64,000 nt of DNA, from assembly GCA_900545545.1 (NCBI GenBank), contig UQZO01000001.1:1-64000 (forward strand), in the 5' to 3' direction. A model generated the notes under the pieces. That model did no database searches and was not told the origin of the DNA. It saw nothing but the letters and a program-made list of their open reading frames with translations. The translations under genes and the position numbers were made by a program. The stretch is from an uncultured Subdoligranulum sp. (GTDB lineage: Bacteria > Bacillota > Clostridia > Oscillospirales > Ruminococcaceae). Each line of letters opens with the position of its first letter. Position 1 is the stretch's first letter. Of the stretch, positions 36,252 to 43,845 are shown piece by piece.

Positions 36252-37234
36252 GCGTGTTCCTCCTTGTGGCTTTCAAAGTTGGGGGTGGTTTCGCTGATGA
36301 TATAGCGCGGGCGGTGTTTGGTTTCCATGTAGATCTTGCCGATGTATTCGCCGATGACGCCCAGGCAGATCAGCTGTACGCCGGAAACAAAGCAGATGAT
36401 GCTGGTCGTGCTGGCCCAGCCCGAAACGGTCATGCCCAGGGCGGCTTCGATGACGGCCCACAGTACACCGATGAAGCTGATCAGCGCCACAATGACGCCG
36501 AACCCGGTGATGAAGCGGATGGGCTTGATGGAAAGGCTGGTGATACCGTCAAACGCCAGGGACAGCATCTTGGAAAGGGGATAGTGGCTTTCCCCGGCCA
36601 GCCGCTCGTGGCGCTCGTAGGGCACGCAGGTGGATTTGAAGCCCACCAGCGGCACCATGCCGCGCAAAAACAGGTTCACTTCCTTGAATTGCGCAAATTC
36701 CTGCAAAACGCGGGCGCTCATCAGGCGGTAGTCGGCATGATTGAACACCACCTCGGCCCCCATGGCGTTGAGCAGTTTGTAGAAGGTCTCGGCCGTAAAG
36801 CGCTTGAAAAAGGTATCGGTCTCCCGCTTGCTGCGCACACCGTACACCACATCGCAGCCGTCCAGGTAGGCGTCCACCATGGCGTCCATAGCGTTGATGT
36901 CGTCCTGGCCGTCACAGTCGATGGATATGGTGATGTCGCAGCGGTCCTTGGCTTCCATCAAACCGGCCAGCACGGCATTCTGATGCCCGCGGTTGCGGCT
37001 CTGGCAGATGCCCACATAGTGTGGGTCAGAGGCCGCCAACTCGTTGATGATGGCCCAGGTACGGTCCTTGGAACCGTCGTTGACAAACAGCACCCGGCTG
37101 TCGGGACTGATTTTGCCGGCGGCAGTCAGGTCGGTGATCTTTTGCAGAAACTGCGGGGCCGTGATGGGCAGGACTTCCTGCTCGTTGTAACAGGGGATGA
37201 TGATGTACAAAACGGGTGTTTGACGGTTTTCCAT
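36248..37234 (-). CDS. GT2 glycosyltransferase with C-terminal membrane helices
   Basis: A 328-residue enzyme of the GtrB/DPM1-like class. The GT-A domain has YIIIPCYNEQEVLP, LFVNDGSKDRTW and a DxD-type SIDCDGQDD; two helices (residues about 235-255 and 268-292) anchor the C terminus. Members add a sugar from a UDP donor to polyprenyl phosphate at the inner leaflet, for modification of wall polymers or lipids. It has its own promoter and is first of a two-gene unit with the flavin reductase gene. Confidence 0.92.
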   Translation of the reverse strand: MENRQTPVLYIIIPCYNEQEVLPITAPQFLQKITDLTAAGKISPDSRVLFVNDGSKDRTWAIINELAASDPHYVGICQSRNRGHQNAVLAGLMEAKDRCDITISIDCDGQDDINAMDAMVDAYLDGCDVVYGVRSKRETDTFFKRFTAETFYKLLNAMGAEVVFNHADYRLMSARVLQEFAQFKEVNLFLRGMVPLVGFKSTCVPYERHERLAGESHYPLSKMLSLAFDGITSLSIKPIRFITGFGVIVALISFIGVLWAVIEAALGMTVSGWASTTSIICFVSGVQLICLGVIGEYIGKIYMETKHRPRYIISETTPNFESHKEEHA

Positions 37235-37275
37235 ATTGATACCTCAGATGTCGGCGAAGCGTATAAATTCATTTG

Positions 37276-37304
37276 ATTATAGCATATCACCGGAAGGGGT
37301 GCAA
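37276..37304 (-). promoter_or_regulatory. promoter of the GT2/flavin-reductase unit
   Basis: Minus strand: -35 TTGCAC (37299-37304), 17-bp spacer, -10 TATAAT (37276-37281), just past the crp-like stop codon. Confidence 0.8.
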
Positions 37305-37308
37305 CGGC

Positions 37309-37998
37309 TTACCAGGCGGTGCGCAGCCGTTCCGGGTCCGGCAGTTTGAAACTGCGCCGGAACAGTTCCACAAGGCCCTCCTCCTGCATACGGCCCAGCT
37401 CCCGGCACAGGGCGCTGCGGTCACAATTCAGGTAGGAGGCAAGCTCGGCACGGGTCAGCGAGGTGGCAAAGGTATCGGCGCCGGCCGCATCCCGCTGCTC
37501 CAGCAGCCACAGGCAGATGCGCCCGCGCAGGCTTTTGCAGCAAAGCAGCTCCAGGCGGCGGTCCAGCACAAAATATTTGTCGCTGATGGTCCGCAGCCAG
37601 TTGTGCAGCAGCTGCAAATGCGCCGGGTGCAGCGCGCCGCAGGGGCGCAGCAGCGCCTCACAGGGCAGGTACAGCACCAGGCAGGAACTGGCCACCGATA
37701 CATTCACGGGGCTTTTGCTGCGCCCGCCGGCCAGCACGTCGGCGAATACGCCGCCCGGCCCCATGTGGGCCATGACCACGGCGCTGCCGTCGGGCATCGG
37801 TTTGGCGGCTACAATCTCGCCTTCCAGCACAATGCCTACTTCGTGGGCTTCGTAACCGGCCATCAGCAGCAGCTCACCGCGCTCGTAGCGGCGGACGTGC
37901 GGCGCAAAACAGTCGGTCAAAGTATCCAGGTCCCGGTCGCTCAACCCCTGAAACAGGCTGGTCTGGCGCAAAACAGGGTAGTAGGGGGCGTAGTCCAT
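37309..37998 (-). CDS. Crp/Fnr-family transcription regulator
   Basis: A 229-residue regulator. The N-terminal cyclic-nucleotide-binding-like barrel covers residues 1-135 (RYERGELLLMAGYEAHEVGIVLEGEI, GGVFADVLAGG), and the winged helix at 165-215 contains LTRAELASYLNCDRSALCRELGRM. No FNR-type N-terminal cysteine cluster is seen, so the effector is unknown. The start at 37998 has AGGAG upstream; the frame stays open beyond it only by chance over the divergent genes. It is divergent from an ABC importer with a shared palindrome (38021-38036), its likely target. Confidence 0.92.
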   Translation of the reverse strand: MDYAPYYPVLRQTSLFQGLSDRDLDTLTDCFAPHVRRYERGELLLMAGYEAHEVGIVLEGEIVAAKPMPDGSAVVMAHMGPGGVFADVLAGGRSKSPVNVSVASSCLVLYLPCEALLRPCGALHPAHLQLLHNWLRTISDKYFVLDRRLELLCCKSLRGRICLWLLEQRDAAGADTFATSLTRAELASYLNCDRSALCRELGRMQEEGLVELFRRSFKLPDPERLRTAW

Positions 37999-38020
37999 AG
38001 ACGATATCTCCTGCAAAACA

Positions 38021-38036
38021 TGTTGCCTGTGCAACA
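38021..38036. promoter_or_regulatory. palindromic operator shared by the crp-like gene and the ABC operon
   Basis: Perfect inverted repeat TGTTGC-CTGT-GCAACA, the size expected for a Crp/Fnr dimer. Its centre (38028.5) is at about -41.5 of the rightward promoter and about +15 of the leftward promoter. Confidence 0.72.
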
Positions 38037-38063
38037 GACAATTTTTTAACATTATAGTATAGT
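38035..38063 (+). promoter_or_regulatory. promoter of the ABC importer operon
   Basis: -35 CAGACA (38035-38040), 17-bp spacer, -10 TATAGT (38058-38063). The weak -35 overlaps the operator edge, fitting activation by the Crp-like protein. Confidence 0.6.
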
Positions 38064-38079
38064 GGTGCCGCAAATGCAA
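38051..38079 (-). promoter_or_regulatory. promoter of the crp-like gene
   Basis: Minus strand: -35 TTGCAT (38074-38079), 17-bp spacer, -10 TATAAT (38051-38056). The RNA start would be near 38044, with the operator just downstream. Confidence 0.7.
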
Positions 38080-38097
38080 TAAGGAGGAACACAGTTT

Positions 38098-39135
38098 ATG
38101 AAATTCAAAGGTATTTTGGCTGCCGTCACTGCGGCGGCTTTGTGCATTTCCCTGGCTGCCTGCGGCGCGTCGTCGTCTTCTTCGGAAGCGACTGCCACGG
38201 CGGAGTCCGCACCGGAATCCACCGTTGCCGAAGCAACGGCCAGCCCCGAAACCGCTGCCGAAGGTCTGCGCGTGGCGGGCTTGAAAGGCCCCACCACCAT
38301 GGGCCTTGTCAACCTGATGGAAAGCGAGGAAGGTGCCAACTACACCTTCTCGATGTACGGCGCTGCCGATGAGATCGTGCCGCTGCTGGTCAAGGGTGAG
38401 CTGGACGCCGCGGCGGTTCCCGCCAACCTGGCCGCTACCCTCTACCAGAAGACCCAGGGCCAGGTGGAAGTTGCCTGCGTGAACACGCTGGGCGTTCTCT
38501 ACATTGTGGAAAACGGCGATACCGTCCAGTCGGTGGCCGACCTCAAGGGCCAGACCATCGTCACCACCGGCAAGGGCACCACGCCGGAGTATGTGCTGCG
38601 CTATGTGCTCAGCCAGAACGGCCTGGACCCCGACGCCGATGTGAACATCGTCTATTGCAGCGAGGCTACCGAGGCCCTCAGCCAGGTGCAGGCCGGTCAG
38701 GCCACCATCGCCATGCTGCCCCAGCCTTTCGTGACCAGCGCTCTGTCCCAGGTCGAGGGTCTGCGTGTGGCGCTGGATATGAACGAGGAATGGCAGAAGG
38801 TGGCCGGTTCCCAGCTGGTCACCGGCGTGCTGGTGGTCCGCAAGGACGCCGTGGAGGCTGACCCCGAAGCTTTTGAAGAATTCCTGAACGGCTATGCCGC
38901 CAGTGTGGAAGCCGCCAACACCGACCTGGAAGGCACCGCAGCCCTCTGCGAGACCTACGGCATCGTGCCTAAGGCGGCCCTGGCCCAGAAGGCCCTGCCC
39001 GAGTGCAACATTGTCTTTGAGCGCGGCGAGCAGATGAAGACCGACCTGGTCAACTACTTCCAGGTCCTCTACGACGCCGATCCCTCCAGTGTGGGCGGTG
39101 CCATGCCGGCTGACGACTTCTACTATGGCGTCTAA
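38098..39135 (+). CDS. ABC transporter substrate-binding lipoprotein (NMT1/SsuA-like)
   Basis: A 345-residue lipoprotein: the signal ends LAAC near residue 21, then a Ser/Thr/Ala/Glu linker to about residue 56. The rest is a type-2 periplasmic-binding fold of the NMT1/taurine-binding class (GLKGPTTMGLVNLM, LVKGELDAAAVPAN, VADLKGQTIVTTGKGTTPEYVLR). That class carries sulfonates, thiamine precursors or related small molecules; the substrate here is not clear. A strong AAGGAGG site precedes it, and the permease start overlaps its end by 11 bp. Confidence 0.92.
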   Translation: MKFKGILAAVTAAALCISLAACGASSSSSEATATAESAPESTVAEATASPETAAEGLRVAGLKGPTTMGLVNLMESEEGANYTFSMYGAADEIVPLLVKGELDAAAVPANLAATLYQKTQGQVEVACVNTLGVLYIVENGDTVQSVADLKGQTIVTTGKGTTPEYVLRYVLSQNGLDPDADVNIVYCSEATEALSQVQAGQATIAMLPQPFVTSALSQVEGLRVALDMNEEWQKVAGSQLVTGVLVVRKDAVEADPEAFEEFLNGYAASVEAANTDLEGTAALCETYGIVPKAALAQKALPECNIVFERGEQMKTDLVNYFQVLYDADPSSVGGAMPADDFYYGV

Positions 39136-39886
39136 AACCCGGGAGCGTCTGGTCGCCATTCTTGTATGGGGCGTTGTCTGGCAGATCGCTGCCATGACGC
39201 TGGGCCACGGCGGGCTGTTTCTGGCCACGCCGCTGCAAACGCTGACGGCCCTGGGGCAGCTGCTGCCTACAGCGGCATTCTGGCACCGTATCGCTTTCAG
39301 CGCCCTGCGCATCGTGGCCGGTTTTCTGCTGGCTGTGGCGGGCGGTCTGGTGCTGGGGGCGGCAGGTTCCCGCTGGCATTGGGTGCGGGTCTTTGTGGAC
39401 CCCGTCATGCAGTTGATCCGGGCCATGCCGGTGGCCAGCTTCGTCATTCTGGCGCTGCTGTGGGTAAGCGGCAGCAACCTTTCGGTGGTGGTCAGCTTTA
39501 CCCATGTGCTGCCGGTAGTGTACGCCGGGGTGCTGGCAGGCATCGCCGATACCGACCCCCAGCTGGTGGAGATGGCGCGGGTCTACCGCCTTTCCTGGAC
39601 GGCACGGCTGCGTTACATCTGGCTGCCGGGCATTTTCCCGTCGTTCTGTGAAAGCTGCATTGCGGCCATGGGTATGTGCTGGAAGAGCGGTGTCTCGGCG
39701 GAAGTCATCGGCCTGCCGGACCATTCGGTGGGCGATGCCCTCTACCGTGCCAAGATCACCCTGTCCACCCCCGATGTATTCGCCTGGACGCTGGTCATCG
39801 TGCTACTGTCGGCCTTGCTGTCGGTGGTGGCGGCCCGGTTGCTGCGTGCAGCCAAAGTGCGGCTGTGCGGGGAGGTGCGCGGATGA
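39125..39886 (+). CDS. ABC transporter permease (SsuC/TauC-like)
   Basis: A 253-residue inner-membrane protein with about six helices and the binding-protein-dependent permease signature near ARVYRLSWTARLRYIWLPGIFPSF, whose conserved region contacts the ATPase. The ATG at 39125 lies within the end of the binding-protein gene. Its stop overlaps the ATPase start by 4 bp (ATGA). Together the three genes make a complete importer. Confidence 0.93.
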   Translation: MASKTRERLVAILVWGVVWQIAAMTLGHGGLFLATPLQTLTALGQLLPTAAFWHRIAFSALRIVAGFLLAVAGGLVLGAAGSRWHWVRVFVDPVMQLIRAMPVASFVILALLWVSGSNLSVVVSFTHVLPVVYAGVLAGIADTDPQLVEMARVYRLSWTARLRYIWLPGIFPSFCESCIAAMGMCWKSGVSAEVIGLPDHSVGDALYRAKITLSTPDVFAWTLVIVLLSALLSVVAARLLRAAKVRLCGEVRG

Positions 39887-40452
39887 GTATCGTGGTGGAA
39901 AATCTCTGCAAACGCTTCGACGGCAAAACCGTGCTGGAGCATTTCTCCTGGACTGTGGATCGCCCCATGGTGCTCATGGGACCCTCCGGCTGCGGCAAGA
40001 CCACCTTGCTGCGCATCCTGCTGGGCCTGGAAATGCCGGATTCCGGCACCGTGACCGGGGTGGAAACCCCGGCGGCGGTGTTCCAGGAAGACCGACTTTG
40101 CCCGCAGCTGACGGCGGGGGGCAATCTGGTACTGGCGGGGCACGGCCTGACGCTGCGGGAGGCGGAAACTGAACTGCGGGCGCTGGGTTTTGCCGACAGC
40201 GATCTGGCGCTTCCGGCAGCGAAGTTGTCCGGCGGGCAAAAACGCCGTGCGGCCCTGCTGCGGGCGCTGCTCTGTAAAGATGCAGACACGCTGCTGATGG
40301 ATGAACCTTTCACCGGCATGGATGCCGAACTGGTGGCCCAGGCGGCTGCCGCAACGGTACGTCTGACCGGCGGCCGCCCGGCGGTGCTTGTCACCCACGA
40401 TGAAGAAGCTGCCCAGCTGCTGGGCTGGCCGGTACGGCGCTTCGCGGAATAA
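39883..40452 (+). CDS. ABC transporter ATP-binding protein, short form
   Basis: A 189-residue ATPase. Walker A GPSGCGKTT, Q-loop VFQEDRLCP, signature LSGGQKRRAALLRAL, Walker B TLLMDEPF and the switch histidine in LVTHDEEA are all present, so it should be active. It is about 50 residues shorter than most SsuB/TauB-type subunits because it lacks the usual C-terminal extension and has a short N-terminal sheet. Last gene of the importer operon, followed by a terminator. Confidence 0.93.
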   Translation: MSIVVENLCKRFDGKTVLEHFSWTVDRPMVLMGPSGCGKTTLLRILLGLEMPDSGTVTGVETPAAVFQEDRLCPQLTAGGNLVLAGHGLTLREAETELRALGFADSDLALPAAKLSGGQKRRAALLRALLCKDADTLLMDEPFTGMDAELVAQAAAATVRLTGGRPAVLVTHDEEAAQLLGWPVRRFAE

Positions 40453-40460
40453 ATGCAAAC

Positions 40461-40495
40461 AAAAAGAGGCAACCTAAGGCAGGTTGCCTCTTTTT
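40461..40495. terminator. terminator between the ABC operon and hemW
   Basis: The stem AAAAAGAGGCAACCT/AGGTTGCCTCTTTTT is bidirectional, with T runs on both strands. Confidence 0.92.
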
Positions 40496-40500
40496 CTGTT

Positions 40501-41571
40501 TCAGATCAGCGCTTCCAGAATGGCATTCTGCACCACCATCCCGGCTGGGGTCAGCCGTAGGCGGTTGCCGTTGAATTCGGCATAGCCGCTGGCTACACAG
40601 TGGCGCAGAAAATCCATCTGCAGCTTGGTAAAACGGCCGCCCCATTGGGCGTACTCGTCCAGATCCAGCCCTTTGTTCAGGCGCAGCTGCATCAGCAAAA
40701 AATCCTCCCCGTTGCAGCGGCCTTCTTCCTGTTCGGTGGCACTGCCGTCGATGAATCCCTGCACATCGTCGGGCCAGAAGCGGCGTACATTGCCAAGGCA
40801 GCTGTGGGCGGCGGGGCCTACGCCCCAGTAATCCCGGCAGTTCCAGTACAAAAGGTTGTGCCGCCCCTCGTGGCCGGGCTTTGCAAAGTTGCTGATCTCG
40901 TATTGCCGGTATCCGGCTTTTTCCAGCTGCTGTACGGCGTAGAGGTAAAAATCGGCAGCCTGGTCGGGGTCGGGCAGGCCGTCGGGCGGGAATTTGGCAA
41001 AAGCCGTGCCCGGTTCAATTTTCAAAAGATACGCCGAGATGTGGGTGCAGCCGCCTTGCCGCAGCAGTTCCAGCGTGGCATCGAATTCGGCGTTGGAGTA
41101 GTGGGGCAGCGCCAGCATGATATCGCCGCAGATTTCCGGGAACCCGGCCTCCCGCGCCATCCGCAGCGCTTCGGCGGCCCCGGCGGCGGTGTGGGTGCGG
41201 CCCAGGCGGCGCAGCTGGGTGTCGTCGGCACTCTGCACGCCAAAACTGATGCGGGTCACACCGGCCGCCCGGAATCCGTGCAAAGTTTCCCTTGTTACGG
41301 TATCGGGGTTGGCTTCCAGCGTGATTTCCGCCCCCGGCAGCGGGTTGGCCGCCAGGATCAGGCTTTCTGCCTGGGCAGGGGAGAGCAGCGCCGGGGTACC
41401 GCCGCCGAAGTACAGCGTATCGGGGCGGCGGTCGTTTTTGGCAAGCTCCCGCAGCAGGGCGTCCACATAGGGCTGCGGTACGCCGCGGGCCCCCGGTGCC
41501 GAGTAAAAATCACAGTAACGGCACTTGGCCTTGCAGTAGGGAATGTGAAGATAGATACCAAAAGAATCCAT
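40501..41571 (-). CDS. hemW: radical SAM protein HemW
   Basis: A 356-residue HemN-like radical SAM protein. The cluster motif is YCKAKCRYCDFY, preceded by IYLHIPYC; the SAM site has LYFGGGTPALLS and SFGVQSADDTQLRRLGRTH. The C-terminal HemN-type domain is present. HemW acts as a heme chaperone rather than coproporphyrinogen oxidase in the best-studied cases. The ATG at 41571 is chosen by the family start (MDSFGIYLHIP) and a GAAGGA upstream; the frame extends 38 codons further without support. Confidence 0.92.
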   Translation of the reverse strand: MDSFGIYLHIPYCKAKCRYCDFYSAPGARGVPQPYVDALLRELAKNDRRPDTLYFGGGTPALLSPAQAESLILAANPLPGAEITLEANPDTVTRETLHGFRAAGVTRISFGVQSADDTQLRRLGRTHTAAGAAEALRMAREAGFPEICGDIMLALPHYSNAEFDATLELLRQGGCTHISAYLLKIEPGTAFAKFPPDGLPDPDQAADFYLYAVQQLEKAGYRQYEISNFAKPGHEGRHNLLYWNCRDYWGVGPAAHSCLGNVRRFWPDDVQGFIDGSATEQEEGRCNGEDFLLMQLRLNKGLDLDEYAQWGGRFTKLQMDFLRHCVASGYAEFNGNRLRLTPAGMVVQNAILEALI

Positions 41572-41683
41572 GGTTGACAATTTTCCTTCTCTATAGGATA
41601 CTGTTAACAGGTACTTCATAAATTTGTGATGGTTTTCACATCTTTTATGGCTATAATACCGTATTAAGAAAGGGGAATCAACC

Positions 41684-42400
41684 ATGTACCAAAATTACAA
41701 TGATATTTCTTATGCGGAAAGCCCGTTCGGCACGCTAAGTCAGTATATGACCAAAACCTTCGGCTGGATGTTTGCCGGCCTGCTGGTGACCTTTGCCGTC
41801 GGCATCGGTACCGTGACCAGCGGTCTGGTATATCTCCTGGCCGGAACCGGTCTGATCTTCCTTACCTCCATTGCAGAGCTTGTCATGGTGTTCGTGCTCT
41901 CTGCCCGCATCACCAAGCTCCAGCCCAGCGCCGCCACCGGCCTGTTCTTCGGGTATGCGGTGCTCAACGGCATCAACCTGTCCACCATCTTCCTGGTATA
42001 TGATGTGGGCAGCCTGGTGCTGGCCTTCCTGGTGGGCGCCGTTTATTTCGGCGTCATGGCCGTCTATGGTGCCACCACCCGCCGCGACCTTACCGGCTGG
42101 GGTCCCAAGCTCTTTGCGGGCCTTATCGCCATGCTGGTCTGCTCGCTGGTGGGCAGCTTGTTCAGCCTGTTCGGCATGAGCTTCGGTGTGATGGACCTGG
42201 TGCTCTGCGCCATCGGTCTTTTGATCTTCATGGGCCTGACCGCCTATGACACCCAGATGCTCAAGCATCACTACGCTTACTTCGGCGGCGATGCCGCGAT
42301 GCTGCACAAGGCGTCCATCATCGGTGCGCTGAATCTGTATCTGGACTTCATCAACATCTTCCTGTATATTCTGCGCATGGTCGGCCGCCGCAACGACTGA
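41684..42400 (+). CDS. Bax inhibitor-1/YccA-family membrane protein
   Basis: A 238-residue protein with seven predicted helices, typical of the BI-1/YccA/YetJ family; the FGYAVLNGINLSTIFLVYD segment and LTAYDTQMLKHHY near the C terminus are family marks, and the acidic residues there match the pH-sensitive calcium-leak site of YetJ. YetJ-type proteins act as calcium leak channels; that function is by homology. A GGGG ribosome site precedes it. Divergent from hemW and followed by a terminator. Confidence 0.92.
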   Translation: MYQNYNDISYAESPFGTLSQYMTKTFGWMFAGLLVTFAVGIGTVTSGLVYLLAGTGLIFLTSIAELVMVFVLSARITKLQPSAATGLFFGYAVLNGINLSTIFLVYDVGSLVLAFLVGAVYFGVMAVYGATTRRDLTGWGPKLFAGLIAMLVCSLVGSLFSLFGMSFGVMDLVLCAIGLLIFMGLTAYDTQMLKHHYAYFGGDAAMLHKASIIGALNLYLDFINIFLYILRMVGRRND

Positions 42401-42407
42401 TCTGCCT

Positions 42408-42436
42408 AAAGGGAGGGCCTCCGGGCCCTCTTTTTT
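42408..42436 (+). terminator. terminator of the BI-1 gene
   Basis: The stem GAGGGCC/GGGCCCTC with a short loop is followed by TTTTTT. Confidence 0.88.
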
Positions 42437-42450
42437 GCGTCCTGCCAGCC

Positions 42451-42479
42451 TTGACAAATTCCGGCGGGCTGGCTATACT
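42451..42479 (+). promoter_or_regulatory. promoter of the pheST T-box transcript
   Basis: -35 TTGACA (42451-42456), 17-bp spacer, -10 TATACT (42474-42479). The RNA start would be near 42486. Confidence 0.85.
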
Positions 42480-42485
42480 AATATT

Positions 42486-42775
42486 CGTATTGACAAAACA
42501 CGCTGACGGAGAAAGTACGCGCGGATTCGTTGGATCAGAGAGGGCGGTCATCGGCTGCAAGCCGCCTGCAAGGCATCCGCGCCGAAGTTCGCTCCCGAGT
42601 GGTGCGCGGGAACCGCTGCCCCAAACGGCAGCCCAGTAGTGCGCAACGGCCCTGCACCGTTACCGGCAGACAAAGAGTGCCGCATCCTGTATGGCTGCGG
42701 AACACGGGTGGTACCGCGGAGTTTTTTACAAGGCTTCGTCCCTGAGCAAACCCAGGGACGAGGCCTTTTTTCTTT
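42486..42775 (+). ncRNA. T-box riboswitch controlling pheS-pheT
   Basis: A leader of about 290 nt. It has a GGAGAAAGTA element near its start, a long Stem I with a candidate specifier TTC (Phe) in the GAAGTTCGCTCC region after the CGCGGAT/ATCCGCG pair, the conserved T-box GGGTGGTACCGCGG (42706-42719), and a terminator AAGGC...GCCTTTTTT at 42730-42772 that competes with the antiterminator. Uncharged tRNA-Phe should promote readthrough. Confidence 0.92.
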
Positions 42776-42806
42776 TGCCCCGCCCCGTACAGAGCAGAGG
42801 TGTACT

Positions 42807-43829
42807 ATGGAAGAAAAAATCAAGGAATTGCGCGCCGCCATTGAACAGGCAGGTGCGGCCGTCACCAACGAGGCGGAACTGTCGGATTTCTGGCAGAAGT
42901 TTCTGAGCAAGAACGGTGCTGTGGCAGGGCTGACCAAGTCGCTGCGCGACGTGCCCAAAGAGGAACGCCCTGCCATGGGCAAGACCATCAATGAGTTCAA
43001 GAACTGGGCCGAGGGCCAGTATCAGGCCCTGTCCGCCCAGGTGGAAAAGGCAGCCCTGGCTGCCCGCAATGCTGCCGAGACGGTGGACATCACGCTGCCC
43101 TCCAAGACCCGCACCACCGGCAATCTGCATCCCATCACTCTCGTCAAGAACGAGATCGTGGATGTCTTCTCCGGCATGGGCTTTGAAATCTACGAAGGCC
43201 CCGAGATCGAGGACGATGACCACAACTTCACCCGCCTGAACGTGCCGAAGAACCATCCGGCCCGCGATATGCAGGATACCTTCTATGTGGCCGATGATAT
43301 CGTGCTGCGCACCCAGACCAGCGGCGGCCAGATCCGCGTGATGGATATGGAAAAGCCCCCCATCAAGGTGCTGGTGCCGGGCCGCGTTTTCCGTTCCGAC
43401 TCCGACGCCACCCACAGCCCCATGTTCCATCAGATGGAAGGTCTGGTGGTGGATAAGGGCATCACGCTGTGCGATCTGCAGGGCATGCTGGACAAATTCG
43501 TTCAGGCCCTCTTCGGCCCCGAAGTCAAGACCCGTCTGCGTCCGTCCTATTTCCCCTTCACCGAGCCCAGCGTCGAGGTGGACGTTTCCTGCTTTGAGTG
43601 CGGCGGCAAAGGCTGCTCTCTGTGCAAGCACACCGGCTGGATCGAAGTTCTGGGCGCCGGTGTGGTGCACCACAGCGTGCTGGAAAACTGCGGCATCGAC
43701 CCCAAGGTATATTCCGGCTTTGCGTTCGGCATCGGCATCGAGCGTATCGCCATGCTGAAATACGGCATCAACAACATCGGCCTGATGTTTGAAAACGATC
43801 TGCGTTTCCTGAAGCAGTTCGAGGATTGA
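42807..43829 (+). CDS. pheS: phenylalanine-tRNA ligase alpha subunit
   Basis: A 340-residue class II synthetase subunit. Segments HPITLVKNEIVDVFSGMGFEI, TFYVADDIVLRTQTS (motif 2 region), MEGLVVDKGIT and FGIGIERIAMLKYGI (motif 3) are diagnostic. The ATG at 42807 is preceded by AGAGG and gives the family start; the open frame runs further upstream into the T-box leader and should not be used. It is cotranscribed with pheT 16 bp downstream. Confidence 0.97.
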   Translation: MEEKIKELRAAIEQAGAAVTNEAELSDFWQKFLSKNGAVAGLTKSLRDVPKEERPAMGKTINEFKNWAEGQYQALSAQVEKAALAARNAAETVDITLPSKTRTTGNLHPITLVKNEIVDVFSGMGFEIYEGPEIEDDDHNFTRLNVPKNHPARDMQDTFYVADDIVLRTQTSGGQIRVMDMEKPPIKVLVPGRVFRSDSDATHSPMFHQMEGLVVDKGITLCDLQGMLDKFVQALFGPEVKTRLRPSYFPFTEPSVEVDVSCFECGGKGCSLCKHTGWIEVLGAGVVHHSVLENCGIDPKVYSGFAFGIGIERIAMLKYGINNIGLMFENDLRFLKQFED

Positions 43830-43845
43830 GAGGGGGAAGTCTGGA

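Noticed and set aside
37309..39543. A 744-codon minus-strand frame containing the Crp-like gene
   Set aside because: Only the last 229 codons have domain support. The upstream part is antisense to the ABC binding-protein and permease genes, and the ATG at 37998 has a ribosome site.
38098..40452. Naming the importer as a sulfonate or thiamine-precursor transporter
   Set aside because: The binding protein falls in the broad NMT1/SsuA class, and neither the residues visible nor the neighbours settle the substrate.
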